From Tretioscincus oriximinensis (Eukaryota > Chordata > Lepidosauria > Squamata > Gymnophthalmidae), in assembly GCA_022410635.1 (NCBI GenBank), contig JAJVDF010000419.1:1-64000 (forward strand): 64,000 nt of DNA, written 5' to 3'. The notes under the pieces are model-generated. The model saw only the letters and a list, made by a program, of their open reading frames with translations, did not search any database and was not told where the DNA came from. The position numbers and the translations under genes are program-made. Numbering within the stretch: position 1 is the first letter of the stretch; each line of letters opens with the position of its first letter. Below are positions 10,421 through 20,764 of the stretch, piece by piece.

Positions 10421-11060
10421 CATAAGAACATGAGGAGTCCTGCCGAATGGAACCAGAGCCTACCTAGTCCTGCCTTCCGTCTCACACAGAATCCCACCAA
10501 TTGCACCTGGGCAGTCTGGAACAGAAGAAGGCAAAATCTTCACCTGTTCTCAACACCTTGCAAATGGCATTTCAGGAATCCTGGCTGTTGCTCCATCTCG
10601 GAGGCAGCATCAAGACATCCATCTTGGAAGCTGTTTATACCCTTGGCTTCCATGAACTTGCCTAATCCTATCTTAAAGCTATCCAGGTTTCTAGCTACCA
10701 CCACCTCTTCTGGAAGGAAATTCCACAAACTAATCACCCTCCAGGTGAAAAAAAATACTTCCCTTTGTCTGTCCTAACTCTTCTGCCTATCAGTTTCAAG
10801 GAATGCCCCCTGGTCCCAAGGTTGTGTGATAGAGAAATTTTTTTTTCTCTATTCATTTTATCCACCCCATGCATGATTTTATACAACTTCAATCAGATCA
10901 CCACTGAAATACCATCTTTTGAAGCTCAAGAGGCCCAGAACATTCAGCTCCTTGATCATTCCTATTGGTCTTTTCTGCAGTGCACTTTCTCTAGTTCCAT
11001 AATATCTTTTCTGAGATGTGGTGAGGTAATAACATGTTCCCCTCACGAACCATCCCATCT
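10421..11060 (-). mobile_element. CR1-type LINE, 3' end
   Basis: On the minus strand this is the common CR1 3' segment. It carries the ORF2 end (LLPEEVVVA--L-SFK--L--FM) and the terminal ATGTTCTTATG-type end at the left. It lies within the last intron of R1. Confidence 0.8.
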
Positions 11061-11328
11061 CTATTCCAGNAGATCTATGAGGGTGGGTGGGGCAAACTGG
11101 CCCAAGAATAATAATTCCATCTGTGAGCCATCTGTTAATTTACCTCAGATCCACCAAAGAGGTGCTTTATTTTAATGTGTCTCTATGTATTTTAAAGGCT
11201 TTTAAATTAAAACAAGAGATAATTTTATGACAGACAAAGTGGTGTTGTTAGAAAGGGGTTGAAGAGTAAGGAGTAGAAAATTAGCCCTGCCTATTAATCT
11301 CTCTTGTATCTTTTTTTNGTCTTTTCAG

Positions 11329-11430
11329 AGGAGTGGTTCCCTTCATTACGCCCAGCTGGTTCATTCCCAAATGAAATCTTTTCCTCCTCGGATTTCAGAC
11401 AACGCCATCGTTTATGAAGGCATTGTATAA
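11329..11430 (+). CDS. R1 last coding exon: two ITIM-like motifs
   Basis: Acceptor CTTTTCAG at 11328, phase 0, 33 codons then TAA at 11428-11430. It contains SLHYAQLV (LHYAQL fits [ILVS]-x-Y-x-x-[ILV]) and NAIVYEGIV (IVYEGI also fits), with the second motif at the very C-terminus. In known receptors such motifs, once phosphorylated by Src-family kinases, recruit SHP-1/SHP-2 or SHIP. The spacing of 22 residues between the tyrosines is typical of tandem ITIMs. I see no AATAAA close downstream, so the 3'UTR end is not defined. Confidence 0.75.
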   Translation, partial: RSGSLHYAQLVHSQMKSFPPRISDNAIVYEGIV

Positions 11431-11559
11431 AAGGACAGAGTTCTGAGGTACATCCACAAGCTTGCTCTTCCGGTCTTGCGGACCCTGTCTTTGAAATTAT
11501 CCAGAAATAATCTTCTTTCAAGGTTAGGTGCACACCACAACTTAAATACTGCTACAATA

Positions 11560-11860
11560 CTATCACCTGGAATATAGCAATCGTGTGTCCGGGCACACCA
11601 AACAGGTATATTCCGTGGCTAATGTCCCAATGCAGTCTGAGAAATTTTTTTTTTACTCGCAACAGCCAATAGAAACAGCCGCTGTTTCTGCGATTGTTTT
11701 ATCACCTCACATCTAATTTGTGCACACGCATACGATCACAGGAATACGGGGGTTCTTCAGAACAATGCCTGAATATCTGAGCAATTATTTATTCCGGGGG
11801 GGAAAAGGCATTTATTGCGGGTTGACTACTGAAAAGCGCTTAGCACTTGTGCCCAGGACA
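11560..11860 (+). repeat. Interspersed repeat, inverted relative to 20380-20720
   Basis: Sequence such as TATAGCAATCGTGTGT...AATATACCTG-type and GCATTTATTGCGGGTTGACT appears here and, reverse-complemented, at 20380-20720. It is probably a short DNA transposon; ends were not resolved. Confidence 0.45.
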
Positions 11861-11884
11861 GCCTGGTTGCGCTACGAACCAGGT

Positions 11885-12420
11885 AGAAAAACATTGGTTC
11901 ACTCACCCAATTTTAATAGATCACTCTGGAGCTCCTTGCACTTTCGGTTTTCACTATCCTGAACAGTTTATTTATTATTTATTTATTTATTTGTATTTAT
12001 ATCCTGCCCTATACCCGAAGGACTCAGGGCGGCCTACCATAAGGTGGTGCACATAGCTTTTGTTGCTTTCTCCACAACAGACACCCTGTGGAGCAGGTGG
12101 GGCTGAGAGAGTCCAAAGAACCGTGACTGGCCCAAGGTCACCCAGCTGGCTTCATGGAGGAGTGGGGAATCGAACTGGGAGACTACCAGATAAGAGTCCC
12201 ACATTNTAACCGCTACAGCAAACTGGTTCACTANTTACCTTGGCATTCAGCTCGTTTATGAATATGTTCAAAGGCAGAAGTCCCAGTACTGAACCCTGTA
12301 CTCCACTTTTCACCTCCTTCCACCCAGAGAACTGTCCATTCACTACAACCATCTGTCCATATATAAGTCCACTGGGAGAACAGTAATTCCTCTAGACTTG
12401 GGACAGAATAATGTACCTTC
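11885..12420 (-). mobile_element. CR1 ORF2 fragment split by a SINE
   Basis: The flanks 11885-11966 and 12230-12420 together match the minus-strand CR1 RT region (VLNGQFSGWKEV-SGV-QGSVLG). A tRNA-type SINE at 11967-12229 separates them. Confidence 0.65.
11967..12229 (-). mobile_element. tRNA-derived SINE
   Basis: On the minus strand it starts with a tRNA-like region (GCGGTTA... and GTTCGATTCC, box A and B positions), continues with CACAGGGTGTCTGTTGTGG, and ends in TATAAATACAAATAAATAAATAA. It is the best full-length copy in the window. Confidence 0.75.
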
Positions 12421-12554
12421 TTGTGGAATGAAAGACATGGAACTGTACACACCTTAGTGTGATGCTGTAGCAGAAGGTGCTAAAACAATGGCAGTGTAGA
12501 AAATATTCTATCATTTCCAAGCTCTGCCTATTTCTGTTTCACTAAATAAGTTTT

Positions 12555-12650
12555 AATATTGGGACCAAGTTGTAATGAGATTTATTAGCTGTTTCATAAT
12601 ANCAAGGGGGTTAGTCAAACTTTCGAGTTACAAAATTAATGCTTAAGCTA
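12555..12650 (-). pseudogene. Possible relic of a receptor 3'-terminal exon
   Basis: The stretch AAGTTGTAATGAGATTTATTAGCT closely matches the poly(A)-signal region of R2 (17103-17120) and R3 (39963-39982). Looser similarity (GAGTTACAAAATTAATGCTT) follows, as in the body of those exons. This suggests a lost further - strand copy, or recruitment of the same 3' end. Confidence 0.35.
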
Positions 12651-12813
12651 AGAGTCAATTGATGTACAGAATTTCAAAATATTAGAGTGACTTAAAAAAT
12701 TAATAAAAACTATTAATTATTGCTCTTGTTTCTATAACCTATGGGTGGACTTGTAAAAATGATTTAAATATATAGGTATTCAGTTTGATATACCCAGATA
12801 TGGAAGACTAAAT

Positions 12814-13640
12814 ATAAGAACAGAAGAACGTAAGAGGAGTCCTGCTGAATCAGGCTACAGCCCATCTAGTCCAGCATTCTGTCTTACACAGAGGCCCACC
12901 AATTGTACCTGGCCAGTCTGGAACAGAAGAAGGCAAAATCTTCAACTGTTCTTCAAATCCTGCAGATGGCATTTCAGGAATCTTGCCTGTTGCTCCATCT
13001 TGGAGGCAGCATCGAGACATCCATCCTAGTAGCTGTTTCTACCCTTGGCTTCCATGAACTTGTCTAATCCTGTCTTAAAGCTATCCAGGTTGGTAGCTAC
13101 TACTACCTCTTTTGGAAGTAAATTCCATAGGCCGATGCCCCTCCGGGTGAAAAAATGCTTTCCTTTGTCCTCACTCTTCTGCCCATCAGTTTCAAAGATT
13201 GCCCCTGGTCCTAGTATAGAATAGAGAGTAGTTTTTCTCTATTCACTTTATCCATCCCATGCATGATTTTATACACTTCAATTAAGTCTCCTTTCCAATG
13301 CTGCCTTTCGAGGTTGAAGAGACCCAGACATTGCAGGCATAATTCATAAAGGAGGTGCTGCAGTTCCCTGATCATTCTTGTTGCCCTTTTCTGCACCTTC
13401 TCTAGTTCCACAATATCCTTTGTGAGATGTACACAGTATTCCAAATGGGGCCTCACCACTGATTTATAAAGAGGCAAAACAACACTTGCTGACTTGTTTT
13501 CAATTCCTTCCCTAATCATCCTTAACACTGAATTTGCTTTTTTTTTGCTGCTGCTGCACACAGGGTTGACACCTTCATTGAACTGTCCACGAACACCCCA
13601 AGATCCTTCATATTCAAGATACTTCAAGATCACAAAGAAA
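12814..13640 (-). mobile_element. CR1-type LINE, 3' half of ORF2 end
   Basis: The minus-strand frame at 13211-13633 encodes the standard CR1 C-terminal run (PLYKSVVRPHLEYC, LEKVQKRATRMI, RLQCLGLF-LER, GDLIEVYKIMHGMD). The 3' end lies near 12815 in the ATAAGAACA sequence. Frameshifted and dead. Confidence 0.85.
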
Positions 13641-13953
13641 AAAAAACCCGATTTGGCTGACCTTTTGAATTACATTACTCACAACTCAGGTCCAAACTAC
13701 AGAAATTAATAGACAACTAACAGTTTCCTTTTGGCTTGTTAGTTTTTAACCTGACCCCATTACTGTCCAGGGGAGTTGGGAGGGGGGTTAAAAGTTGTGC
13801 TATTATGTTTATTGTTATCATGTGAATTTTTAAAAAGTTTGAAAGCTCAGTGGAAGAACGCGCACAATGTGTAAAGTTAACCAAGGTCTCCAAGAAAAAC
13901 AGAAAATGTAAATCAGAAGGAGTTAAATAGACTCTAAGAAAGAACACCACATG

Positions 13954-14177
13954 TAGGCTGACCAGATGACCCCTTTTGGGGTGGGGTAGGTTGAAAACTA
14001 GTTTTGGGGGTGCCTCATGTTTTTTTTTCTGGTAAAAGAAAAATTAAAAAACAAAAAAGTTTTTGGAAAAAAAATCTTTTTTTGAAAATGTTTTCCTCAG
14101 AAAAAACTGGGAGGCACCCCAAAACTGGGTTTTCAAAACCCACCCACCCCAAATGGGGTCATCATCTGGTCAGCCTA
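13954..14177. mobile_element. Fold-back MITE, TAGGCTGACCAGAT family
   Basis: A 224-base near-palindrome. TAGGCTGACCAGATGACCCC at the left is mirrored by ATCATCTGGTCAGCCTA at the right, and inner GGGGTGCCTC is mirrored by GAGGCACCCC. The two TA ends could be a TA target duplication (Tc1/mariner style). Confidence 0.75.
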
Positions 14178-14291
14178 GCCACCAGGAAAGACAGAATTTA
14201 TATCTAAGTACTTATTAAATANCGGGGGAAACAGAAATAAAAGACATGATCCTCGTGCAAGAGCTGATGCTTCTGCAATGTGGCAGCTTTG

Positions 14292-14697
14292 TAGGCTGAC
14301 CAAATGGCCCCTTTGTGGGGAGTTCGAAACCACGCCCTGGGCGATTTCCCCATTTTTTTGCTGAGGAAAAAAAAAAATCAAAGTTGTTCTGGCAACTGTG
14401 GCCAGCTGCTGAAGGCACTCTCCCCTCAGTATTTTTTTTTCAATTATTTTTAATTTAAATGAACTGCAGCACCACTAGAAGGCTCTGGCAACCGAAGCCA
14501 GCTCCTGAATACAACTTCCCCACAGTAAAAAAAAAAATGCAATTTCCTTGCACACTTTGTCAAATTTCTCATGCGCTTCACAAATTTCTCATGCGCTCCA
14601 GGGGATTTCAGGGGTGTGATTTGCACCTTCATGGGTATGCAAATTAGCATGGGTATTAATTACCCCAGTTTGGACCTCAAAAAATCTGGTCAGTCTA
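14292..14697 (+). mobile_element. MITE of the TAGGCTGACCAGAT family, long form
   Basis: Begins TAGGCTGACCAAATGGCCCC and ends AATCTGGTCAGTCTA, in forward orientation. It contains the CACTAGAAGGCTCTGGCAAC and GCAAATTAGCATGGGTATTAAT landmarks. Confidence 0.75.
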
Positions 14698-14759
14698 TGA
14701 CTATGACTTGTATTACAAGAGGNGCAAAAAACATCTACTGCAATCGTTACCTGTTCAAT

Positions 14760-15060
14760 GGTGCTAAGGCACAAATAGCAGATCTGCCCACACCCTAAGA
14801 TCTCTAGAAGGCCTTCTGGTAGTTCCTCCATTTTCAGAGATGCAAGAGGCATGTAGGAGGGCCTTCTCTGTGGAGGGTCCCAAGGCTCACCCAGGGCCTG
14901 CACTGTAGGGCCTTTAATACCTGTCTATCTCTGCATTTGTCCTTCCAGGGAAGGAGGGTATGGCTCTTTTAAATTGTTTACTGATTGTTTTTTGTGTTGC
15001 TTTTAATTTCTGTTATCTGCCCTGGGACCTATAGTGAAGGGCAGGATATTAATTAACTAA
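14760..15060. repeat. Interspersed repeat related to 33270-33480 and 48800-48970
   Basis: Shares the phrases ACACCCTAAGATCTC and GGAGGGCCTTCTCTG with those regions, then a SINE-like end (CTGCCCTGGGACC) near 15020. No coding signal. Confidence 0.4.
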
Positions 15061-15179
15061 TCAAATAAGTAGAAAAAATGGCTGAGGTGAATAAAAATGA
15101 AAAATGTAATAAAGTTGTCTAGCATTTCGTTGCATTGCATTTTTGCTGTATAAACCATGGCATAAACCAGGTTCTCTTA

Positions 15180-15445
15180 TGTTCTTATAGGACTAGACAG
15201 GTTTATGGACACCAAGGGTATAACTGGGTACTGGGATGGATGGATGGATGGATGTTGCCTCCGGGATGGAGCAACAGGCAGGACTCCTGAAATACCATTT
15301 GCAGGGAGTCATGAACAGGAGCATATTTTGCTTTCCTCTGTTCCGACTGCCCAGGGGCATCTGGTGGGCCTCTGTGTGACACAGAATGCTGGACTTGATG
15401 GGCTGTGGCCTGATCCAGTATGGCTCTTCTTATGTTCTTATATTC
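15180..15445 (+). mobile_element. CR1-type LINE, extreme 3' end
   Basis: Starts in the ACTAGACAGGTTTATGGACACCAAGGG stretch and ends TATGTTCTTAT, as in the other CR1 3' ends. A short GGAT repeat lies at 15236-15253. Confidence 0.8.
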
Positions 15446-15530
15446 TAATAACAAACTCCGAGTTTACTTCCTTATAGAATTTCTATTAACTAATTTATGG
15501 GTTTTAATTGAAGTTCTGCCTGCTTTTCTA
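15440..15530 (+). repeat. TM-exon-like relic with splice acceptor
   Basis: After the acceptor-like TTACTTCCTTATAG (ending 15477) the sequence TTTATGGGTTTTAATTG then TTCTGCCTGCTTTTCTAC matches the relics at 8961 and 19224 and the putative exon at 7800. No long open frame. Confidence 0.4.
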
Positions 15531-15649
15531 CTCACATAGATTTGATCATCTGTCATGTGTACAAAGTTCAGTTGTATACCACTTCATCACAGTTATCTAT
15601 TTTATAGCATTTGTGTAGACAATAACAAACTCCCAGGTCCTTCCGTCCT

Positions 15650-16215
15650 CCCGTCTCACTCTTGTCCCTCATCCCTGTCTTTTCTTTCTTTCTTCAATTA
15701 TTTTTATGTATACCAAATAAACAAAACAAACAATACAAATTAATACAATACATAACCCTGCCCTCTCCCAACAGATTGGGTTAAATCAGAACCATTTGTC
15801 CAGCAAGGGAAATATCTTCTTTCCATAATTAAACAATGTGGAACCCGGAACTCTCCCTTCCATATACTGAATCAATTTATTCTATTTTTGTTTCATTCCC
15901 AGAGTGTTTATTTGTCNTAAATAATATTTTCTTTTTTCATTAACTAATTCGAATTTCATTTATACATCTTATCCATGTTTGGACCGTCCACTTTATTGAA
16001 TCTTTCCATCCAAAAGCTCTAGTTATCAGATTAAATAAATAAATAATAATAAAAAAATCATTGTTATCCGATATGTTTGAAATTTTGTAATCCATAAAAA
16101 GCCACTTTCCTATCCACCTTTTTGTATGTCCTATTATAACATCTATTATTTTCTGAATAATTATCCAAAACATTTGTACTTCTTTCTATCTTTTCTTTCC
16201 TTTCCTCCCTTATTT
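15650..16215 (-). mobile_element. L1-like LINE fragment
   Basis: A minus-strand frame (15940-16173) has the composition and motif order of the L1 ORF2 C-terminal end (AFGWKDSIKWTVQTW), similar in style to 3632-4291 and 43603-44300. Heavily mutated. Confidence 0.5.
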
Positions 16216-16317
16216 CGTTCCCCCTAATTTCTGTTTCCATCACTCCTTTTCCCAGGACCCCTTTCCTCCCTCTCCCTCTATCCTTCCCTGTTCACAAGGG
16301 ACCTTTTTAGTGAATGG

Positions 16318-16405
16318 GTCACTGAATATGACCCAAGAAAAAAGTGTTTTTTTNCATGGATTTTCTTGAAAGCCTTGAAGAAATAACTGAAATGTGTAAA
16401 TGCAC
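16318..16405 (+). pseudogene. Decayed copy of the R1 cytoplasmic-linker exon
   Basis: Contains TGACCCAAGAAAAAA, then further on TGAAGAAATAACTGAAA, matching the R1 linker exon and its acceptor at 9915-9980 in the same order. The inner part is diverged and contains an N, and no donor is retained at the homologous place. It points to a former second + strand copy. Confidence 0.4.
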
Positions 16406-16721
16406 GAGTGGCAAGGCATAAGCATTTTCCTTTCTGTTTGTATACANCATTAGTTATTACTTTTTAAATGTTTAATTTTTTTAAAAAGTGAAAGAAAAAA
16501 CCCTCCATGTAGTAAACACCAGCTAGATGTGTCCCTCATGACCTCAACCCAANTTTTCAATGAGTTCACCACATCTCAGATCTTTAAAAATAACTTTCTA
16601 TATATGATTTGTTTATTAGTTCTTACAAACTTAGAAAAAATTATCTGTGGGCTATAAAAATATCAAGCCCCAAATAACACTACAAATATTTAAATCCACT
16701 GGGATCAAAATGGTCATCAGG

Positions 16722-16938
16722 TAAGCTGACCAGATGACCCCTTCGGAGGGGGGGTTGAAAAGCCGGTTTTGCGTTGCCTCCCGGTTTTTCCTGAGGAAAA
16801 AAAAAATTAAAAATAAACTTTTTTTGAAAAAAAATCTTATTTTTTTTAAAAAATTCCTCGGCAAAAACCGCGAGGCACCCCAAAACCGGGTTTCTCTCCC
16901 CCCCCCCCCACCCAAACAAAGGGTAATCTGGTCACCAT
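16722..16938. mobile_element. Fold-back MITE, TAGGCTGACCAGAT family
   Basis: A near-palindrome with ends TAAGCTGACCAGATGACCCC and TAATCTGGTCACCATA; inner arms contain GTTGCCTCCCGGTTTTTCC against its complement. Closely related to 13954-14177. Confidence 0.7.
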
Positions 16939-17112
16939 AACTGGGAATAGCATTCATTTAAATTCAGACTTATATAACTTGGCTGGTTAAAAATTCTTGA
17001 GAATTATCAGTGTGAAAGACTGGACAGCAGTATCAAATATATCTCTTCCCTGGCTCTCTCCATGTTCATTCCATTAGATAAACTCAAACACTGAGATCAA
17101 GTTTTAATGAGA

Positions 17113-17456
17113 TTTATTAGCACTTGGGGAAAAAAGGTTGAATAAGGAAAGTATTATTTATTAATTTATTTACATTTATACCCCTCCCTAGACCCGAAAA
17201 TCTCAGGGCAGCCAACAATAAAAGCAACAATACAAAATTACCGTTAAAAACAGTATAAAAACAGTATCCAGAAGTGGGAAGAGAATAACATTTCTTCAGC
17301 CAATGGCCAGTGAAAGACATTATGTTTATTGCATAGAACAAAGAGGTTAGAGATTGATAATTCTGTCACTCAGCATACTGTCGAAGTTTTCAGTCGCAAA
17401 ATTTGTTCTTGATCCAGAGCACAGAGAGAAGGTGAACCAACTGCGAACTGCAAAAT
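17113..17456 (-). other. R2 3'-terminal exon with poly(A) signal
   Basis: On the minus strand the acceptor TTTTTTAG-type at 17457 is followed by ATTTTGCAGTTCGCAGTTGG; AATAAA lies at 17118-17113 (CTAATAAATCTCATT). It is homologous to 39975-40137 of R3, except for about 180 inserted bases at 17151-17330 that contain a SINE-type end. Because the tail exon of R2 already has a stop at 19679, this exon is probably all 3'UTR. Part of it is open in some frames, so a coding role under other splicing cannot be excluded. Confidence 0.55.
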
Positions 17457-17499
17457 CTAAAAAGAAAACGTAACAAATTGTTTTCTTCCATTTCTAGTG

Positions 17500-18630
17500 G
17501 TTGATCATATCTTAATTGCCCTTCTGACTGAATTTGGAAGGAGTGGAAAGAAAGGAAATACTTTGGAAATCCTGAGAGGAAAGTTGCACCTGAGGAATGG
17601 AATGCCCTCTGAGAGAAGGGATTTTTATATATTTAAAGTTTTAGTTTCTGAATGAAGGGAATGATAACCCAGAGATAGCTGGATTTTTTTTTCACTCCTT
17701 ATACAAAATATTGGTTGCTTTTAAGCAGACCTGCTGTGGTAATACATTGTCCTGAGGTAATTATAGCAGTCCCTTCAGTTTGNTACTGTGCAGCTGGGTT
17801 AGTAACTATGCTATATAGAATTCTGATGCCATATTCCAAGAGCGTAAATGCCCAGAGATGTAGATATGGATTTTGTGTCCCTCCCATCATCAGTGAGCAA
17901 AGCCAAGCCAAGGCCAGAAGGCACAGCCAGGCAGCACATGAGCTGGGACACCTTCCTCCTGAGATGCCTGCTTCAAGGACCTTCTGGCCTGGCCTTGGCT
18001 TTCCCGTGGCCATCATGTGTTGGCAGCAGAGCAGGTTGGGGGCTTTGTGAGTGACCTCATTGGTCCATTTCGGCTGCCTGGCTTTTCCACCAGTTAATCA
18101 CCTTAGAATTGAGATCGGCAGGATGGATTCTCGGATACAATAGGAAGTGGACTGTGTGTAAAGGAGAATCAAGAATCATGATATATAATTCCAAAACAAG
18201 CGTCCGTACAGTCAGCTGGTGGGCGGAGCCAAAACCCCGACCGCTGCCATGTGGGGGAGAGGAGGAAAAGAGGATAGGGGAGGGGTGAGATTAGGAGTGT
18301 GGAGGGGGATAGGGCATAGAAGAAGGGAAGGGAGAAGAGGGGGAGAATGAAGAGGAGGGGAGGAAGGAAAGTATTTCTTTACCCGGCCTGCATCAGTGGG
18401 ATGCGCGTGCCTCCTCCTCCTCACTCCCCGCTGCCCTTGCGCCCACCCTCACTGCCCTCTCTTTACCCAAGATGTTATTGGCCTGTGGAATTTACTTCCA
18501 GGACAGTTGGTGGTACCTGGCAGGCTCCATAACGTAAAACAGGATTGGAGAGTGGGTATTGGGAGAAAGAAGAAAAGGAGAAAAGATAAAAAAAGGAAAC
18601 ATCTGGTCCTCATCAGCATTGAATCAGCTG
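17500..18630. other. R2 intron sequence, no gene recognised
   Basis: 17700-18110 resembles 40350-40770 in the R3 unit, so it is duplicated intron. 18200-18490 is purine/pyrimidine-biased with no supported exon. Confidence 0.5.
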
Positions 18631-18639
18631 ATTGATCTG

Positions 18640-18713
<74 letters not shown>
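18640..18713. repeat. (GATA)n microsatellite
   Basis: About 18 uninterrupted AGAT/GATA units. Confidence 0.95.
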
Positions 18714-18714
<1 letters not shown>

Positions 18715-18844
18715 ACTGCATCCACACATCGCTTATTAATTGCACTATAGTTGGATATTCCACAATACAGCATTATGGGGACTGATTTCTTGCAGAATAT
18801 CCATGCATTATTGTGGACTATCAAATTATAGTGGAATAAATAAG

Positions 18845-19035
18845 TGATGTGTCGATGTAGCTTACATGGGGTGGGTAATGTGAATAGAGACAAAGATATT
18901 TTATCTATCACACTACACTAGGTCCAGGTGTCATTCCTTCAAACTGATGGGCAAAAAGGTTAGGACAGACACCATCCAGAACAGATGGTGGTAGCTAGCA
19001 ACCCGGATAGCTTTAACACAGGATTAGACACGTGT
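18845..19035 (+). mobile_element. CR1 fragment
   Basis: GTGAATAGAGACAAAGATATTTTATCTATCACAC and the following bases match the CR1 region at 26720-26920 (RVNREKMFSLSHN). Confidence 0.6.
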
Positions 19036-19164
19036 ACACATACACACATTTCCCCCCATCCCACTGCCCCAGATACCTTCCTTTAAGCAGAAAAAATACT
19101 TCCTGTGGCTGGACTGGGCATAGTTTCGAAACATTTTTGCTGCTAACAGGAAGGTGTCAGGAAG

Positions 19165-19265
19165 AGGAAGAGGATCAAGAAGAAGTCAAAGTGCCCACTT
19201 TCTGTTTCTCTACTTCCTGACAGAATTCCTGTTTTATGGTTTTAATTTGTATTTCTGCCTGATTT
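19165..19265 (+). repeat. TM-exon-like relic with splice acceptor
   Basis: The acceptor TCTCTACTTCCTGACAG (ending 19223) is followed by a phase-1 frame of about 25 codons with a hydrophobic run (FLFYGFNLYFCLIFY), then KKN and a stop. Same relic family as 7800, 8961 and 15478. The four copies suggest an old duplicated exon or an unknown repeat that carries an acceptor. Confidence 0.4.
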
Positions 19266-19655
19266 TCTACAAAAAAAATACCAAAATCCCCAAGACTGAT
19301 TAGAAATGCTTCCTTTTCCATTCTCACTGCAATCCTCATTCCCCATTTATGTAANCGAGTATCTTCTCCACTGTCCAATTGTGTCTGTGGGAACACATCG
19401 TAGTAGCTGGCAGTCTGGAAAGGTTTAAGACAACATGTAAAGTTGTCTAGAGCCCATTGCATACGCAAACAGCAACGAGCTAATTCCCCTAGTGGTATAA
19501 TGTCTGGATGATATTTCATTCTTGTTAGGTTCTCAANGATATCCCTAAATATTTCTTGATACTGTCAGTGTCATTAAGTGCAGTTCCTGGTGAAAGTCCT
19601 CTTTTTTGCATCCATTGAAAACTCCTGGTTTTTTTCTGTGGTAACTTTAACTTAC

Positions 19656-19757
19656 CTGTTCCTGGAATCTTCTGAACGCTAGTAGCTCAGCTGAGTTCCT
19701 GGCAGAGAGCAGACCATAGCATTTGATGTAAGTCTGTGTATTGCTACGGGTTCATCC
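19656..19757 (-). CDS. R2 exon: cytoplasmic tail (frameshifted)
   Basis: Acceptor AATATTGCAG and donor AACAG|GTAAGT frame a 102-base exon. Joined to the TM exon in phase 2 it reads RDEPVAIHRL..., ending at TAG (19679-19681) after 25 codons. Alignment with the R3 and R4 exons shows one base missing near the start. Beyond that point a different frame resembles the paralogs (NTQTYIKCY). The donor is strong, yet the stop lies before it. No ITIM. Confidence 0.6.
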
Positions 19758-20379
19758 CTGCAATATTTTGTAAAGTTTTAGTTATTACATATCATTTCAG
19801 TTGTTTTCAAGTTGTTGTTTTCTCGTTACTCGTTTGCGAAATGAATTATTTGCATTTTTACCAATTTGTACCTGTAACCATATTCCATTTCGTATCCATT
19901 CCTCTATTATCCCTCTTTCTTCCCTTGGACTTCCATCCTGCCTAAATAGTTGTTCCAACCTTTCTTTTAGCTTCTTCTCTGCTCTGCTTGATACCAGCCT
20001 GTGTCTTTTGAAGAAGAAAAACATAGAAATTGTTTCTCCTCATCCTATAACCAAACTACATTCTTTTTATTTATCTCCCAGTGCTTTGGTTATTCAGTTT
20101 CTACTGGACATGTTGGAGGCAGATGATGTCCATGTTGAATGAATCACAAACTGGGATACGATGGTACCCATTGGGTGGCAGCGCAGATGCCGTGTGCCAA
20201 CCTCATCCAGCATGCATGCAAATTTGTTTATGTGTACCGAATGTCTTGTGCTTCGTGCATGCAAAGTGTCAAATGCCATGGACAAACCAGGGCCATTCCA
20301 TGCCAACTTACGTTACGAACAGATAAGAAAATTGAGGCTGCATGCACACAGCGTATTTCTACCTCGGAGAGAGATGAGG

Positions 20380-20720
20380 AAGATTCCAGCACATGGGTTA
20401 AGCGTTTTTNAGCAGCTGTCTTGCAATAAACGCCGTTTTTCCTGGAATAAACTATCGCTGGGATATTGTGGCAGCGTACAAGAGAACCTGTGTCCTCTTG
20501 TGGCCAACCCCGTCCTCTCCCAAATGTATGCGTGTGCATAAATTAGGTTAAAACAAGCGAGAATGCAACAGTAGATTCTAGTGGCTGTTGCAAGAATTCT
20601 TGGACTGCACAGCCCTGAGATCAGTGAGCGATATTACGGAACTGGGGCACTGGTCACGGAATATACAGGTCTGGTGTGCACAGACACGCGATTGCTATAA
20701 CAGGTCAGAGTATACCCACC
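20380..20720 (-). repeat. Interspersed repeat, inverted relative to 11560-11860
   Basis: Reverse-complement similarity to 11560-11860 (AATAAACGCC, GCACACAGACACGCGATTGCTATA). It lies in the R2 intron. Confidence 0.45.
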
Positions 20721-20764
20721 ACCCAGATTATGCCCTGGGGTATAAAATGGCCTAGGCTAGATTA

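Larger units (their letters stand above)
4769..11430 (+). other. Receptor R1 locus: two-Ig-domain ITIM receptor (exons Ig1-Ig2-TM-tail-ITIM)
   Basis: Five exons with canonical AG/GT borders and matching phases form one reading frame of about 299 residues after the (unseen) signal peptide. They are 4769-5080, 7433-7717, 9673-9802, 9928-9997 and 11329-11430. The predicted type I membrane protein has an N-terminal V-like Ig domain, a second Ig-like domain with an extra cysteine pair, a neutral TM helix and a cytoplasmic tail with two ITIM-like tyrosines. It is the only + strand member and is convergent with R2. Introns hold a microsatellite, MITEs, a SINE and a CR1. The signal exon was not found, so the gene is 5'-incomplete in my model. 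I cannot name the family; V-C2 architectures with ITIMs occur in SLAM-type and Siglec-type receptors, but the Ig sequences do not obviously match either. Confidence 0.75.

Noticed and set aside
19175..19519. 114-codon minus-strand frame
   Set aside because: No recognised motif, no splice phase linking it to R2, and it overlaps the TM-exon-like relic on the + strand. It is also absent from the R3 unit.
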